A DNA stretch of 64,000 nucleotides. Source: Azospirillum fermentarium (GTDB taxonomy: Bacteria; Pseudomonadota; Alphaproteobacteria; Azospirillales; Azospirillaceae). The translations under genes were made by a program, and so were the position numbers. This document shows positions 1 through 7,583 of the stretch, in pieces. The notes beneath the pieces are model-generated. The model saw nothing but the letters and a program-made list of their open reading frames with translations. It ran no database searches and was not told the origin of the DNA. The first letter of the stretch is position 1. The number at the start of each line of letters is the position of its first letter. The stretch lies in assembly GCF_025961205.1 (NCBI RefSeq), contig NZ_JAOQNH010000001.1, positions 768,001 to 832,000 of the forward strand, in the 5' to 3' direction.

Positions 1-9
1 ACCTGCTGA

Positions 10-242
10 ATTGTAGCCGCTGGGGGATCGGGGTCCAGCCGCAACAGCATAGGGGGACAGCTACCCCCGCTTGTCATTGTAGCCGCTGGGGGATCGGGGT
101 CCAGCCGCAACTGTCCGATATGACGCTCGTCCTGCGATTGATTGTAGCCGCTGGGGGATCGGGGTCCAGCCGCAACGTTGGCGGAGCACCAGTTGAGCAC
201 CGGGTTATTGTAGCCGCTGGGGGATCGGGGTCCAGCCGTACT
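10..242 (-). CRISPR. CRISPR array end, type II-C-like repeat, 4 repeats and 3 spacers visible
   Basis: Four 36-bp repeats lie at 10-45, 76-111, 141-176 and 207-242, separated by unique spacers of 30, 29 and 30 bp. Read on the minus strand the repeat starts GTTGCGGCTGG and ends GCGGCTACAAT, and a GCTGG/CCAGC pair can fold. GTTG...ACAAT ends with 36-bp repeats and about 30-bp spacers are known for type II-C (Cas9) arrays. In Neisseria such repeats carry a -10 box (here TACAAT), so each spacer may be transcribed leftwards. The first three repeats are identical. The last, at 207-242, has a degenerate outer end (GTACT in place of GCAAC on the plus strand), marking an array terminus. The nine bases before position 10 look like part of another spacer, so the array continues out of the window. 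No cas gene or tracrRNA anti-repeat is visible here; the type is inferred from the repeat only. Confidence 0.93.
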
Positions 243-308
243 GCAAGCAACAGGCTCATGTCTCGTGAGACATGGGTGAGACACCGGCTCTCAATCGCTC
301 ACAAAAAA

Positions 309-359
309 TCACGTCAGATGCTGCCGTTGCAGGTAGTCCTCGCTCTGCATCTCCATCAG
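309..359 (-). pseudogene. zapE: Displaced 3' end of zapE
   Basis: Read on the minus strand this encodes LMEMQSEDYLQRQHLT followed by TGA. It matches the last residues of the intact zapE at 12176 except for Q instead of P four residues from the end. This is the original tail of zapE, separated from its gene when the integrative element inserted and supplied a replacement tail. The CRISPR array lies about 70 bp beyond it on the same strand. Confidence 0.85.
325..359. repeat. attL, 35-bp direct repeat
   Basis: These 35 bp (starting CGTTGCAGGT, ending CTCCATCAG) are identical to 12192-12226 in direct orientation and fall inside the last codons of zapE. An integrase gene starts about 250 bp inside this copy. 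Outside the perfect block, the 68 bp at 257-324 still align without gaps to 12124-12191 at roughly 74 percent identity by hand count, so the homology extends past the crossover into the DNA downstream of zapE. Confidence 0.88.
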
Positions 360-546
360 TATTTCAGGCCCCTCGGCGAGGTGAACGCGAGGGCCGGAAA
401 ACGCTGGAAATGCCGGAATCCTATATGCCGGCAACAGGCTGAAGTTTCAAGGCAATTCCGAAAAGCGTGACATCATGCAGGCGACTGATTGGGCCACCGG
501 GACTACGCTTGGATTCGCTACTCTACCCCCTGGCATCCGCGATTTG

Positions 547-567
547 TGTGACACCGGCTGTGACACC
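547..567. repeat. Possible integrase arm-type sites, left end
   Basis: The 9-mer TGTGACACC occurs at 547-555 and 559-567, spaced 12 bp, in the 245-bp leader between attL and the integrase start. The same 9-mer is at 12144-12152 just inside attR, with a related TGAGACACA at 12133-12141. Related copies outside the element lie at 266-274 and 277-285. Short direct repeats on both sides of the core are what arm-binding domains of P4-type integrases recognise. The role is inferred from position and recurrence. The rest of 360-605 shows no gene. Confidence 0.5.
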
Positions 568-605
568 ATTTATCGGACTGTATTTCTGACAGTCTAAGAA
601 CGGCC

Positions 606-1245
606 ATGCCCAAACTGACCGACACGACGATCCGTCACACCCGCGCCAAGGACGGGATTCGGACCATTCTGAGGGACGGCGCCGGCCTCGAATTGCAGGT
701 CCATCCGAGCGGCACCAAGACGTGGTACCTGCGCTGCCGCGTCCGCGCGGAGGGCGGCGGCAAGGGCATCCAGCGCCGCGTCGCGCTGGGCGCCTATCCC
801 GCGGTGTCGCTGTCGGACGCGCGGCTGGCGGCCGGCCGGGTCGTCTCGGAGGCGCGCAGCGGCCAGGACCCGAAGGCGGCTGAAACACGGGCCGTACTCG
901 GCCTGGAGAAGCCGCGCACGGTGGCCGACGCTGCCGCGCTCTACATCGCGCACCTGAAAGCGGTCGGGCGGGCGGAACGCTACTGGAAGGAGCGGGAACG
1001 GCTGCTGAAGCTCCACCTCGTGCCGGCGCTGGGCAAGCTCGCGCCGGCCGACGTCGATCGCGCCATGCTGTCGGCCGTGGTGGACCGCGAGGCGAGGCGC
1101 CAAGCCAAGGCCAAGCAGAAAGGCGTGCAGACGCGCCGGCTGGGCAGCGTGATCACCGCGCTGTGGCGGCACCTGGAGGACAAGGGGTGGCTCCCCACAC
1201 GCGGCACGGCGGATCGGTTGCTGGTGTCCGCCGCCGCGGAGCGCT
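606..1245 (+). pseudogene. Tyrosine integrase, N-terminal fragment (split by IS66)
   Basis: N-terminal half of a P4-type site-specific tyrosine recombinase. The first ~90 residues (MPKLTDTTIRHTRAKDGIRT, then a GTKTWYLR strand and a LGAYPAVSLSDAR motif) match the DUF4102 arm-binding domain. Residues ~100-200 are the SAM-like core-binding domain. The frame runs into the IS66 end and stops at 1280 after foreign residues. Joining 606-1245 to 3853-4547, which drops the IS and one copy of the 8-bp duplication, gives one uninterrupted frame of 444 aa with the junction reading AAAERSRDRILSDGE. The fragment lacks the catalytic domain. It was the integrase of the surrounding island, transcribed away from attL. 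Confidence 0.9.
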
Positions 1246-1342
1246 GTACGCATCCGGTAAGCGCCGCCTTGGCAAAGTAGGGTCCGACGTCTGAGTTTTG
1301 CGTGGCGCGTCATCGCGCGGACGCAAACGAGTGGCAAACGTC

Positions 1343-1753
1343 ATGGCTTACCAGCGGGTCGAGGTTCTGACGGGGACGGAGCGGCGGCGGAACTACACGC
1401 CGGCGGAGAAGGTCCGGATGGTCGAGGAGGCGTTCCGCCCCGGCGTGGTGGTGACGGAGGTGGCCCGCCGGCTGGGCGTGCACGAAAGCCTGCTGTATCG
1501 CTGGCGGGGGCTGATGAAGGCCACGGGGATCGCCGTGGGCGAACCGCCCAGCTTCACTGCGGTGACCATCACGCCGGAGCCGACCGTCACGGAACTGCCG
1601 GTCGTGGAGCCCCGTGCGCCATTGCCGCCTCCGGCGACGTCGGCCACGAGCCCGGCGATCCTCGAGGTCATCCTGCCCAGCGGGGCACGCCTGCGTCTGG
1701 AAGGGCCGGTCGACCCGGCCCTGGCGGCGGCCGTCATCGGTGCCCTGGCATGA
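1343..1753 (+). CDS. tnpA: IS66 transposition protein TnpA (Orf1)
   Basis: A 136-aa DNA-binding accessory protein of IS66-type transposition. A helix-turn-helix of the IS3/IS911 OrfA-like kind covers residues ~15-65 (RRNYTPAEKVRMVEEAF, then VTEVARRLGVHESLLYRWR). The C-terminal half is proline-rich and ends with the ILEVILPSGARLRLEGP segment common in these proteins. ATG at 1343 (MAYQRVEVLTG) is preferred over an upstream in-frame codon at 1298 because family members begin close to this point. The stop overlaps the tnpB start (ATGA), indicating translational coupling. Confidence 0.9.
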   Translation: MAYQRVEVLTGTERRRNYTPAEKVRMVEEAFRPGVVVTEVARRLGVHESLLYRWRGLMKATGIAVGEPPSFTAVTITPEPTVTELPVVEPRAPLPPPATSATSPAILEVILPSGARLRLEGPVDPALAAAVIGALA

Positions 1754-2097
1754 TCCCGGTGCCGAGCGGGGTGCGGGTGTGGCTGGCCAGCGGGCACACC
1801 GACATGCGCAAGGGCTGGGCGAGCCTGGCGTTGCTGGTGCAGGAACGCTTCGCCCAAGACCCGCACAGCGGCCATCTCTTCATCTTCCGCGGGCGCCGCG
1901 GCGATCTGGTGAAGATCATCTGGTATGACGGCCAGGGCAGTTGCCTGTTCATGAAGAGGCTGGAGCGGGGCCGTTTCATCTGGCCCACGCCGGCGGACGG
2001 CGCGGTGTCGATCTCGGTTGGGCAGATGGGCTATCTGCTCGAAGGCATCGACTGGCGCAACCCGCAGAAGACTTGGCGTCCCGAGACCGCAGGGTGA
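1750..2097 (+). CDS. tnpB: IS66 accessory protein TnpB (Orf2)
   Basis: A 115-aa protein of the IS66 Orf2 family (TnpB of IS66, unrelated to the RNA-guided TnpB of IS200/IS605). Recognisable features are the start MIPVPSGVRVWLASGHTDMR, the core GHLFIFRGRRGDLVKIIWYD, and the block LERGRFIWP. Length is typical. It overlaps tnpA by 4 nt and precedes tnpC by about 80 nt. The family is required for IS66 transposition, but its biochemical role is poorly known. Confidence 0.93.
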   Translation: MIPVPSGVRVWLASGHTDMRKGWASLALLVQERFAQDPHSGHLFIFRGRRGDLVKIIWYDGQGSCLFMKRLERGRFIWPTPADGAVSISVGQMGYLLEGIDWRNPQKTWRPETAG

Positions 2098-2176
2098 CTG
2101 CGACACGGTGAATCGACGGGCCGGTTCAGGGGAGATTGCGACGGCTCGAAGGCGTGATCCCAGGTAAACTGGCGCC

Positions 2177-3820
2177 ATGACCGCCGCCCCGCCCCCTGCC
2201 GCCGTGGCCGACGACATCGCCAGCTTGCGCGCCGCCTTGGCGCAGGCCGAGGCGCGGGCGGACGCGGCGGAAGCCGAAGCGGCGCGGGCCAGGGCGATGG
2301 CTTCGAACACCGAGGCGCTGATCGCCAGCCTGAAGCTGGAAATCGAGAAGCTCCGGCGCGAGCTCTACGGCACGCGCTCCGAGCGCAAGGCACGCCTGCT
2401 GGACCAGTTGGAGTTCCAGCTTGAAGAGCTGGAAGCGACGGCCAGTGAGGACGAGTTGGCAGCCGAGCAGGCCGCTGCCCGAACCACCGGGGTGACGGCC
2501 TTCACCCGCAAGCGGCCCTCGCGCCAGCCCTTTCCCGGCCACCTGCCGCGCGAGCGCGTCGTTGTGCCGGCCCCCGCGACCTGCCCGTGCTGCGGCTCGG
2601 ACAAGCTGTGCAAGCTGGGCGAAACGATTACCGAGACGCTGGAGGTGATCCCGCGCCAGTGGAAGGTGATCCAGACGGTGCGCGAGCGGTTCTCCTGCCG
2701 GGCCTGCGAGACGATCAGCCAGCCGCCGGCACCGTTCCACACCACCCCGCGGGGCTGGGCCGGCCCCAACCTGCTGGCCACCATCCTGTTCGAGAAGTTC
2801 GGCCAGCATCAGCCGCTGAACCGGCAGGCCGAACGCTTCGCGCGGGAGGGCGTGCCGCTCAGCCTGTCCACCCTGGCCGACCAGGTGGGCACCGCCGCCG
2901 CGGTGCTGAAGCCGCTGCACGACCTGATCGCGGCGCATGTGATGGCGGCTGAGCGGTTGCATGGGGACGACACCCCGGTGCCCGTGCTGGCCAAGGGCAA
3001 GACCGATACCGGGCGCCTGTGGGTGTATGTGCGCGATGACCGGCCGTTCGCCGGCCAAGCCCCACCGGTGGCGCTGTTCCACTATTCCCGCGACCGCAAA
3101 GGCGAACATCCCGAACGGCACCTGGCCGGCTTCAAAGGCTGGCTGCAGGCCGATGCGTTCGCCGGCTACAACCGGCTGTACGAACCCGAGCGACAGCCGG
3201 GGCCGATCAGCGACGTGCTGTGCTGGGCGCATGCCCGGCGCGGCTTCTTCAAGCTGGCCGACATCGCTACGAACACCAGGCGCGGCAAGGATGCCCCGCC
3301 GATCTCGCCGCTGGCGCTGGAGGCCGTGACGCGCATCGACGCCCTCTTCGATCTCGAGCGTGCCTTGAACGGCAAGCCGGCGGCCGAGCGGCTGGCGGCA
3401 CGCCAGGAGCATGGCGTCACCCTGGTAGCCGCGCTGGAGGGCTGGATGCGGACGGAGCGGGCCCGGCTCTCCCGCCATGCCCCCGTGGCCAAGGCGATGG
3501 ACTACATGCTGACGCGCTGGGACGGCTTCACCCGCTTCCTCGGCGATGGCCGGCTGTGCCTGACGAGCAACGCCGCCGAACGCGGCCTGCGCGGGATCGC
3601 CCTCGGGAGGAAGGCGTGGCTGTTCTGCGGCTCCGATCGCGGCGGCCAGCGGGCGGCGATCATGTATGGCCTGATCACCACCGCCAAGCTGAACAACGTT
3701 GACCCGCAGGCCTGGCTCGCCGACGTGCTGGCGCGCATCAACGACATGCCACAAAACCGCCTGCACGAACTCCTGCCCTGGGAGTGGAAGGCGATGCGCG
3801 AGCAGGCAAAAGCTGCCTGA
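2177..3820 (+). CDS. tnpC: IS66 transposase TnpC
   Basis: The 547-aa DDE transposase of the IS66 element. The N-terminus is a coiled coil (residues ~10-75, ending IEKLRRELYGTRSERK). A zinc-finger-like segment follows (CPCCGSDKL ... SCRACE, residues ~136-178). The catalytic core has plausible acidic residues in RLHGDDTPVPV, LQADAFAGYN and LTSNAAERGLRGIALGRKAW. The C-terminal IS66 segment contains NNVDPQAWLADVLARIN and ends close to the right inverted repeat. No frameshift or stop is seen and length is normal. The protein should bind the terminal repeats and move the element. Confidence 0.96.
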   Translation: MTAAPPPAAVADDIASLRAALAQAEARADAAEAEAARARAMASNTEALIASLKLEIEKLRRELYGTRSERKARLLDQLEFQLEELEATASEDELAAEQAAARTTGVTAFTRKRPSRQPFPGHLPRERVVVPAPATCPCCGSDKLCKLGETITETLEVIPRQWKVIQTVRERFSCRACETISQPPAPFHTTPRGWAGPNLLATILFEKFGQHQPLNRQAERFAREGVPLSLSTLADQVGTAAAVLKPLHDLIAAHVMAAERLHGDDTPVPVLAKGKTDTGRLWVYVRDDRPFAGQAPPVALFHYSRDRKGEHPERHLAGFKGWLQADAFAGYNRLYEPERQPGPISDVLCWAHARRGFFKLADIATNTRRGKDAPPISPLALEAVTRIDALFDLERALNGKPAAERLAARQEHGVTLVAALEGWMRTERARLSRHAPVAKAMDYMLTRWDGFTRFLGDGRLCLTSNAAERGLRGIALGRKAWLFCGSDRGGQRAAIMYGLITTAKLNNVDPQAWLADVLARINDMPQNRLHELLPWEWKAMREQAKAA

Positions 3821-3844
3821 CCGCGGTACTCAGCGGATGCTTAC

Positions 3845-4547
3845 GGAGCGCTCGCGCGACCGCATTCTGAGCGACGGCGAACTCGGCGAACTCGCCCTGG
3901 CGCTCGGCCTGCTGGACGGCCGCACGATCTACCAGCGGGAGGCGGACGGCACCCGCCCGATCAGTCGGCAGACACTCGACGCCATGGCCCTGGCGCTGCT
4001 GCTCGGCCTGCGCGCCGGGGAGGTGCTGCGCATCCAGGCCGGCAACATCCAGGAGGACAGCGAGACGGGCTTTGTCCTACTGCGCGTGGCCGCACACGGC
4101 GGCAAGACGGCGGCGGCGCGCCGTGATCTGCCGCTTCCCCCCTTGGCGCTCAGCGTCCTACGCCGCCGCCAGCAGGCATGCGGGGATGGCCTCCTGTTTC
4201 CCAGCCCAAGCGGCAAGACCGCTGGCGCGCTCACCGTGGACGGGCTCGCGTGCGCCGCCCGGTTGCTGACTAACAAGCTGGGCCACAGCGACCTGGAAGG
4301 CCGGCGCTGGACGCCCCACGATCTGCGCCGCACTTGCGCCTCGATCCTCGGCGAATACGATACGCCCGACGCGGTGCAGAAGCGCATCTTGGGTCACGCG
4401 AGCGACGGGGTGACCGCGCGCGTTTACGACCGGTCGCGCCGGCTGCGGCAGATGCGGGAGGCGCTAATGTCGGTTGAGAAGCACACGATCATGCAGGCGC
4501 GCAAAGCCGCTGGGCTGGATACGGAGCCGGTGCGGATCGGCGGGTAG
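3845..4547 (+). pseudogene. Tyrosine integrase, C-terminal catalytic fragment
   Basis: Catalytic half of the island integrase. The tyrosine recombinase signature is complete: Arg in GLRAGEVLRI, the HDLRRTCAS box (His and Arg), LGHAS (His), and the nucleophilic Tyr in ARVYDRS near the C-terminus. The lysine of the beta-hairpin is probably in AHGGKTAAARRDLPL. An ATG at 3840 gives an open frame of its own, but its first residues belong to the IS end. The fragment lacks the arm- and core-binding domains, so activity is unlikely. Together with 606-1245 it rebuilds a 444-aa integrase, normal for the P4 class. Confidence 0.9.
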
Positions 4548-4577
4548 GCGTCACGCGCACTTCGGCCCACCATCGTC

Positions 4578-5411
4578 TCAGTCTCCGTTCCGCCACGGGC
4601 TGACCACAGCGGCGGTTTCGTTTGCTATAGGTTGACAGCCCAGCATGGGAAGCAGATCCGCCAATGACCGCATACCGGTCACCAAGTCCTCAATCTCCTG
4701 CTCGGTCAAACGCTCCCGCAAGATCTCGCCGACGGGTACCGCCCCGGAGAAGCGGGCCCCGAACGCAGCCTGGACGATCCGGCGGATTTCCCGTTCCCGC
4801 TCGATACGCTGACGGGCTTCCTTCCGTTCGTTGTCCACCCGACTCCGACCAGCAGGCAGAGCGCCGTCATGTTCAACAGGTCTTGTTGAATCCGGTCTTG
4901 TTCTGGGTGACAGCCGTGTCACGGGCCGAGGTGACGCCTCTGGCATCCCTCCGGCGACAGCGCTGTCACCCCCAGCAGCCTTTTCCACAGCCTGACCGGT
5001 GACAGCCGCGTCACCGGTTCTGTGGCGGGACGACACACCGCGACGACCACATTCACCGTATCGGGCGCGCCGCTTGTCCGTCTGAGCGACACCAATGGCC
5101 CGGCTCGACGCGAGATCTGCCGGATTGCGGATCACCCGAAACTGTCCTGCCTTTCCTTTAGCATCCACACGCACAACCCGGCCGTGCTCCTCCAGTTCGC
5201 AGAGCCAGCGCTGGAGACTACGGCGAGACACGCCTTGCTCATCGGCCAAGCGCCGCAACGAGCGCCGGCAAAGGCCCGAGCGGTCGGCATGGCCGCAAAG
5301 GAGGGCATAGAGCCACCGAGCGTCGCGTGAGAGTGCGCGGTCGCTCAGTGCGTCCACCGGGACGATGGCAAATGCACTGCCGCCGGTGATGTCGCTCATG
5401 ATACCAGGCAT
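4578..5411 (-). CDS. Helix-turn-helix (HTH_36-like) protein of unknown role
   Basis: The N-terminal ~100 residues form a winged-helix/HTH of the kind in HTH_36 and plasmid replication-initiator-like proteins (LSRDARWLYALLCGHADRSG, then RRLADEQGVSRRSLQRWL and LEEHGRVVRV). The middle is rich in Ala, Arg and Pro and looks disordered. The C-terminus has a charged helix (RKEARQRIEREREIRRIVQA) and a short conserved-looking tail. Start codons are possible at 5447 (GTG), 5420, 5411 and 5399; 5411 is preferred because a GGAG lies nine bases before it. It sits convergent with the integrase fragment. Known relatives occur on plasmids and islands and may control replication or regulate the element. No replication origin is evident. 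Confidence 0.7.
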   Translation of the reverse strand: MPGIMSDITGGSAFAIVPVDALSDRALSRDARWLYALLCGHADRSGLCRRSLRRLADEQGVSRRSLQRWLCELEEHGRVVRVDAKGKAGQFRVIRNPADLASSRAIGVAQTDKRRARYGECGRRGVSSRHRTGDAAVTGQAVEKAAGGDSAVAGGMPEASPRPVTRLSPRTRPDSTRPVEHDGALPAGRSRVDNERKEARQRIEREREIRRIVQAAFGARFSGAVPVGEILRERLTEQEIEDLVTGMRSLADLLPMLGCQPIANETAAVVSPWRNGD

Positions 5412-5488
5412 GCAGGGCATCTCCAACGCGCCACCGGCATGCCGCACCTAGAAGACATAAGGCTACCCTGTAATTCTCAAACGGCATC

Positions 5489-5700
5489 TCAGTCGATACA
5501 CAAGCTCTCGAAAAATTCATCATCCCCAAAGGGTACCGCAGCATAGCGTACAACTGAATACTGCGTCGTAGAGAATGCAAGATCCCGACGCCTTCCATCA
5601 GCATCGAGACGTTCATTCTTCGCACCGAATCAGCGACTCGGACGAATGTCTGCACGTCCGCTGGACGCTCCAGCCTGACAAGCGGCACACTAATCTTCAC
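5489..5700 (-). pseudogene. Possible frameshifted small gene
   Basis: Two minus-strand frames give protein-like sequence end to end. A GTG at 5700 starts KISVPLVRLERPADVQTFVR in one frame, and another frame then reads VVRYAAVPFGDDEFFESLC to a stop at 5489. The second frame lacks a start of its own. A single frameshift near 5600-5620 would join them into a ~70-residue protein. No family was recognised. It could also be chance, because the sequence is short and the upstream ribosome site is weak. Confidence 0.35.
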
Positions 5701-5764
5701 GCTTGCCTGAGCGCTGCGGTATTCGGTGCAAACACACCCACAGCCAGATAGCCGCCAAGATGGG

Positions 5765-5796
5765 TTGACGCGAATCCGATATAAAGATATCTTTAT
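5765..5796 (+). promoter_or_regulatory. Promoter and 16-bp palindromic operator of the sce7726-like gene
   Basis: TTGACG at 5765-5770 and TATCTT at 5788-5793 with a 17-bp spacer form a plausible sigma-70 promoter. The perfect palindrome ATAAAGATATCTTTAT (5781-5796) covers the -10 region, so a dimeric repressor bound there would block RNA polymerase. The predicted transcript start (~5800) lies next to the ATG at 5803, which supports the later GTG start at 5830. Confidence 0.5.
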
Positions 5797-5829
5797 GTTT
5801 ACATGGTTTTAAGGTGCGAAGGAACGGTG

Positions 5830-6429
5830 GTGACAGCTTCGCCCCTGCGAGATGGCGATATCCGGCGCCCCCTCCACCTGTGGCTGGAGAGGCAGCATGA
5901 AGGCTGCCCGGAAACCGGCATTATCCACGAGTTGAGGATACCACGCCCATCGGCGCGAGCTGATATCGCTGTCGTCAACGGAGAAATGGTCGGATACGAG
6001 ATCAAGAGCGATGTGGATAGCCTCGCGCGGCTTCCAAGGCAGGCCCGCGCGTTCAACAGAGTTTTTGATCGGGCCTATATAATAACGACTGAGAAACACC
6101 TACACCAAGTCGAGGCGTCCGTGCCGTTTTGGTGGGGAATTGCCGTGCCATCATCAGGCGAAGGAACTAGCCTATTCAGCCTTATTCGCTCGGCAGGACA
6201 AAACCCATCGCCGAGTTTGGAGGCTGCCCTATTCATTCTGCGCAAGCCCGAACTGATCTCCATACTCGTCGCACATAACCTAGCAAAGGGTATGCGCGAT
6301 AAGCGACATGCAGAACTAGTTAGATATGCAACTTCAAACATTGAGCAGGATACTTTGAAGGCAACCCTTCGCAAGACCTTGCGTGGACGCTTGGCGACGG
6401 CGCCCGCGCAGATGCCTTATTCGTCGTAA
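5830..6429 (+). CDS. sce7726-family-like protein (PD-(D/E)XK-like)
   Basis: About 199 aa. The core RADIAVVNGEMVGYEIKSDVD resembles the acidic/EXK motif of restriction-endonuclease-like folds and is characteristic of the sce7726 family. LPRQARAFNRVFDRAYII and PFWWGI are further family-like segments. The GTG at 5830 has GAAGGA six bases upstream and gives the family-like start TASPLRDGDIRRPL. An ATG at 5803 would need a near-leaderless mRNA. It converges on, and overlaps by 13 bp, the Beta/sce7725-like gene. The two names come from neighbouring genes in Sorangium, so the pairing is probably functional. The molecular role is unknown; nuclease activity is inferred from the motif. Confidence 0.75.
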   Translation: MTASPLRDGDIRRPLHLWLERQHEGCPETGIIHELRIPRPSARADIAVVNGEMVGYEIKSDVDSLARLPRQARAFNRVFDRAYIITTEKHLHQVEASVPFWWGIAVPSSGEGTSLFSLIRSAGQNPSPSLEAALFILRKPELISILVAHNLAKGMRDKRHAELVRYATSNIEQDTLKATLRKTLRGRLATAPAQMPYSS

Positions 6430-7583
6430 CCCTCATCTTCGCCATCGAGACCTGCAACGTTCACGGCCGCAGCACCTATCTGCCGGTGGATATGAATGTT
6501 GACCTTCACCGCATGCCAGAAACGGGATGCGAGCACGTCGGCCGTATCTCCGTTGGCGGCCCGGCCAATCACCTCGGCGCCCCATACCTCTGGGACGGGC
6601 TGATAGCGTTCATGCGCCACCACTTCCTCCGCGCCAGCGCCCCAACCAGCTTCATCGTTGGCGTCCGGGTGGCGATAGACTAGCCACGCATCATTGAGGG
6701 GGTACACTACTGTAGCCCGGTAATCAGATGGCGTAAATGTAGTCATTCTGCGGATACGGTTCATTGCCGCATAGTCTCCGAATAGAAAAGGGAACGATTC
6801 CCTCGCAGCGCGCCAGATCCCCCAATCGTCGTTACGATAATAAATCAAACCATCATGATTTGGCTTCATGAATGTGTTGCTCATGCACACGGCGCGAATT
6901 AATGCGATTTGCGCAGGATCAAGCCCTTCCGTGATGCGCCCGATAGCATTCCGTGCGAAATTCGCGCGGTCACGGAGGCGCTGCCGCCCCTGCCCGCAAT
7001 CTATAATGATGAGAAGATGGTCTGGCGAGTCGATAACCGAGATGATTTGGGAGATAATTTCAAAGATACGGGCGTTGTCCTCTTGTCGGATACGAATAGC
7101 TATTGATCCAGTCCTCGAAAAAAATGCCGCTTGCCGCAAGATTTGCCGGGCCTGCGCATCAGCGTCAGTGTATTGGATTACCGGTATTGCGTTAGGGAAG
7201 GTCGTCACCAGCCGTCGCCATGCGGAGAAACCGTCAGACGGGTCGAGCAATCGCGCAAGCCCCCTGTTGTAGGCTTCCTGCGCCTCACGCTCTTGCTCGA
7301 CACGCTGCCGTTCGGCAGCCGGGTCCCGAGGATTTGCGGAGATATGGGGGTCAGGCGCGGGTTCATGGCACAAATCAAGAATGAATGCCCTCGCCCCGAT
7401 GGTCTGCCTGATGTTGGCAATGGATGGGTCGAGGCTAGGGGAGTTTCCGCGCTGGCTTAGCTCAAGGACAGGGATTATCCAGTCCTTATCCGAATTTCCA
7501 AGGGATCGATAGCCCAGATGCTCTCCTGTCGAGCAACGCAACGCAGGATAGTATGGATATTGGGAGAAATCGACTATCGGCAT
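6417..7583 (-). CDS. Beta/sce7725-family-like protein
   Basis: About 388 aa, resembling the Beta protein (sce7725) family of mobile elements. It starts MPIVDFSQYPYYPALRCSTG and contains IIPVLELSQRG, AFILDLCHEP, HLLIIIDCGQG and a C-terminal half with DWGIWRAARESFPFLFGDYA and RFWHAVKVNIHIHRQIG. The pattern of alternating strands and helices suggests a TIM-barrel-like or similar alpha/beta fold. ATG at 7583 has AAGGAG eight bases upstream; the longer frame to 7673 has no such site. No signal peptide or membrane helix. It is tail-to-tail with the sce7726-like gene. Biochemical role not known; family members sit beside regulators and in variable islands. Confidence 0.7.
   Translation of the reverse strand: MPIVDFSQYPYYPALRCSTGEHLGYRSLGNSDKDWIIPVLELSQRGNSPSLDPSIANIRQTIGARAFILDLCHEPAPDPHISANPRDPAAERQRVEQEREAQEAYNRGLARLLDPSDGFSAWRRLVTTFPNAIPVIQYTDADAQARQILRQAAFFSRTGSIAIRIRQEDNARIFEIISQIISVIDSPDHLLIIIDCGQGRQRLRDRANFARNAIGRITEGLDPAQIALIRAVCMSNTFMKPNHDGLIYYRNDDWGIWRAARESFPFLFGDYAAMNRIRRMTTFTPSDYRATVVYPLNDAWLVYRHPDANDEAGWGAGAEEVVAHERYQPVPEVWGAEVIGRAANGDTADVLASRFWHAVKVNIHIHRQIGAAAVNVAGLDGEDEGYDE

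Larger units (their letters stand above)
1246..3844 (+). mobile_element. IS66-family insertion sequence, 2599 bp, complete
   Basis: The element carries the three IS66 genes tnpA, tnpB and tnpC. Its ends are imperfect inverted repeats: the left starts GTACGCATCCGGTAAGCGCC and the reverse complement of the right end starts GTAAGCATCCGCTGAGTACC, about 17 of 22 positions matching. The 8 bp GGAGCGCT occur immediately outside both ends (1238-1245 and 3845-3852), the duplication size expected for IS66. All three genes look intact and TnpC keeps its acidic residues, so it may still be active. It interrupts the island integrase in the same orientation. Clean repair of the integrase frame on removal confirms the boundaries. 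Confidence 0.95.

Noticed and set aside
74-470. Open frames on both strands across the repeat array and attL
   Set aside because: They arise from the CRISPR repeats and the zapE tail; no ribosome site or protein-like sequence.
1257-1260. GTAA at 1257 as the left end of the IS66 element
   Set aside because: The 8-bp duplication and better inverted-repeat match place the end at 1246; GTAA at 1257 is inside the repeat.
3840-4547. Independent small recombinase gene starting at 3840
   Set aside because: Its first residues come from the IS right end, and the frame joins exactly to 606-1245; it is the C-terminal part of one broken integrase.
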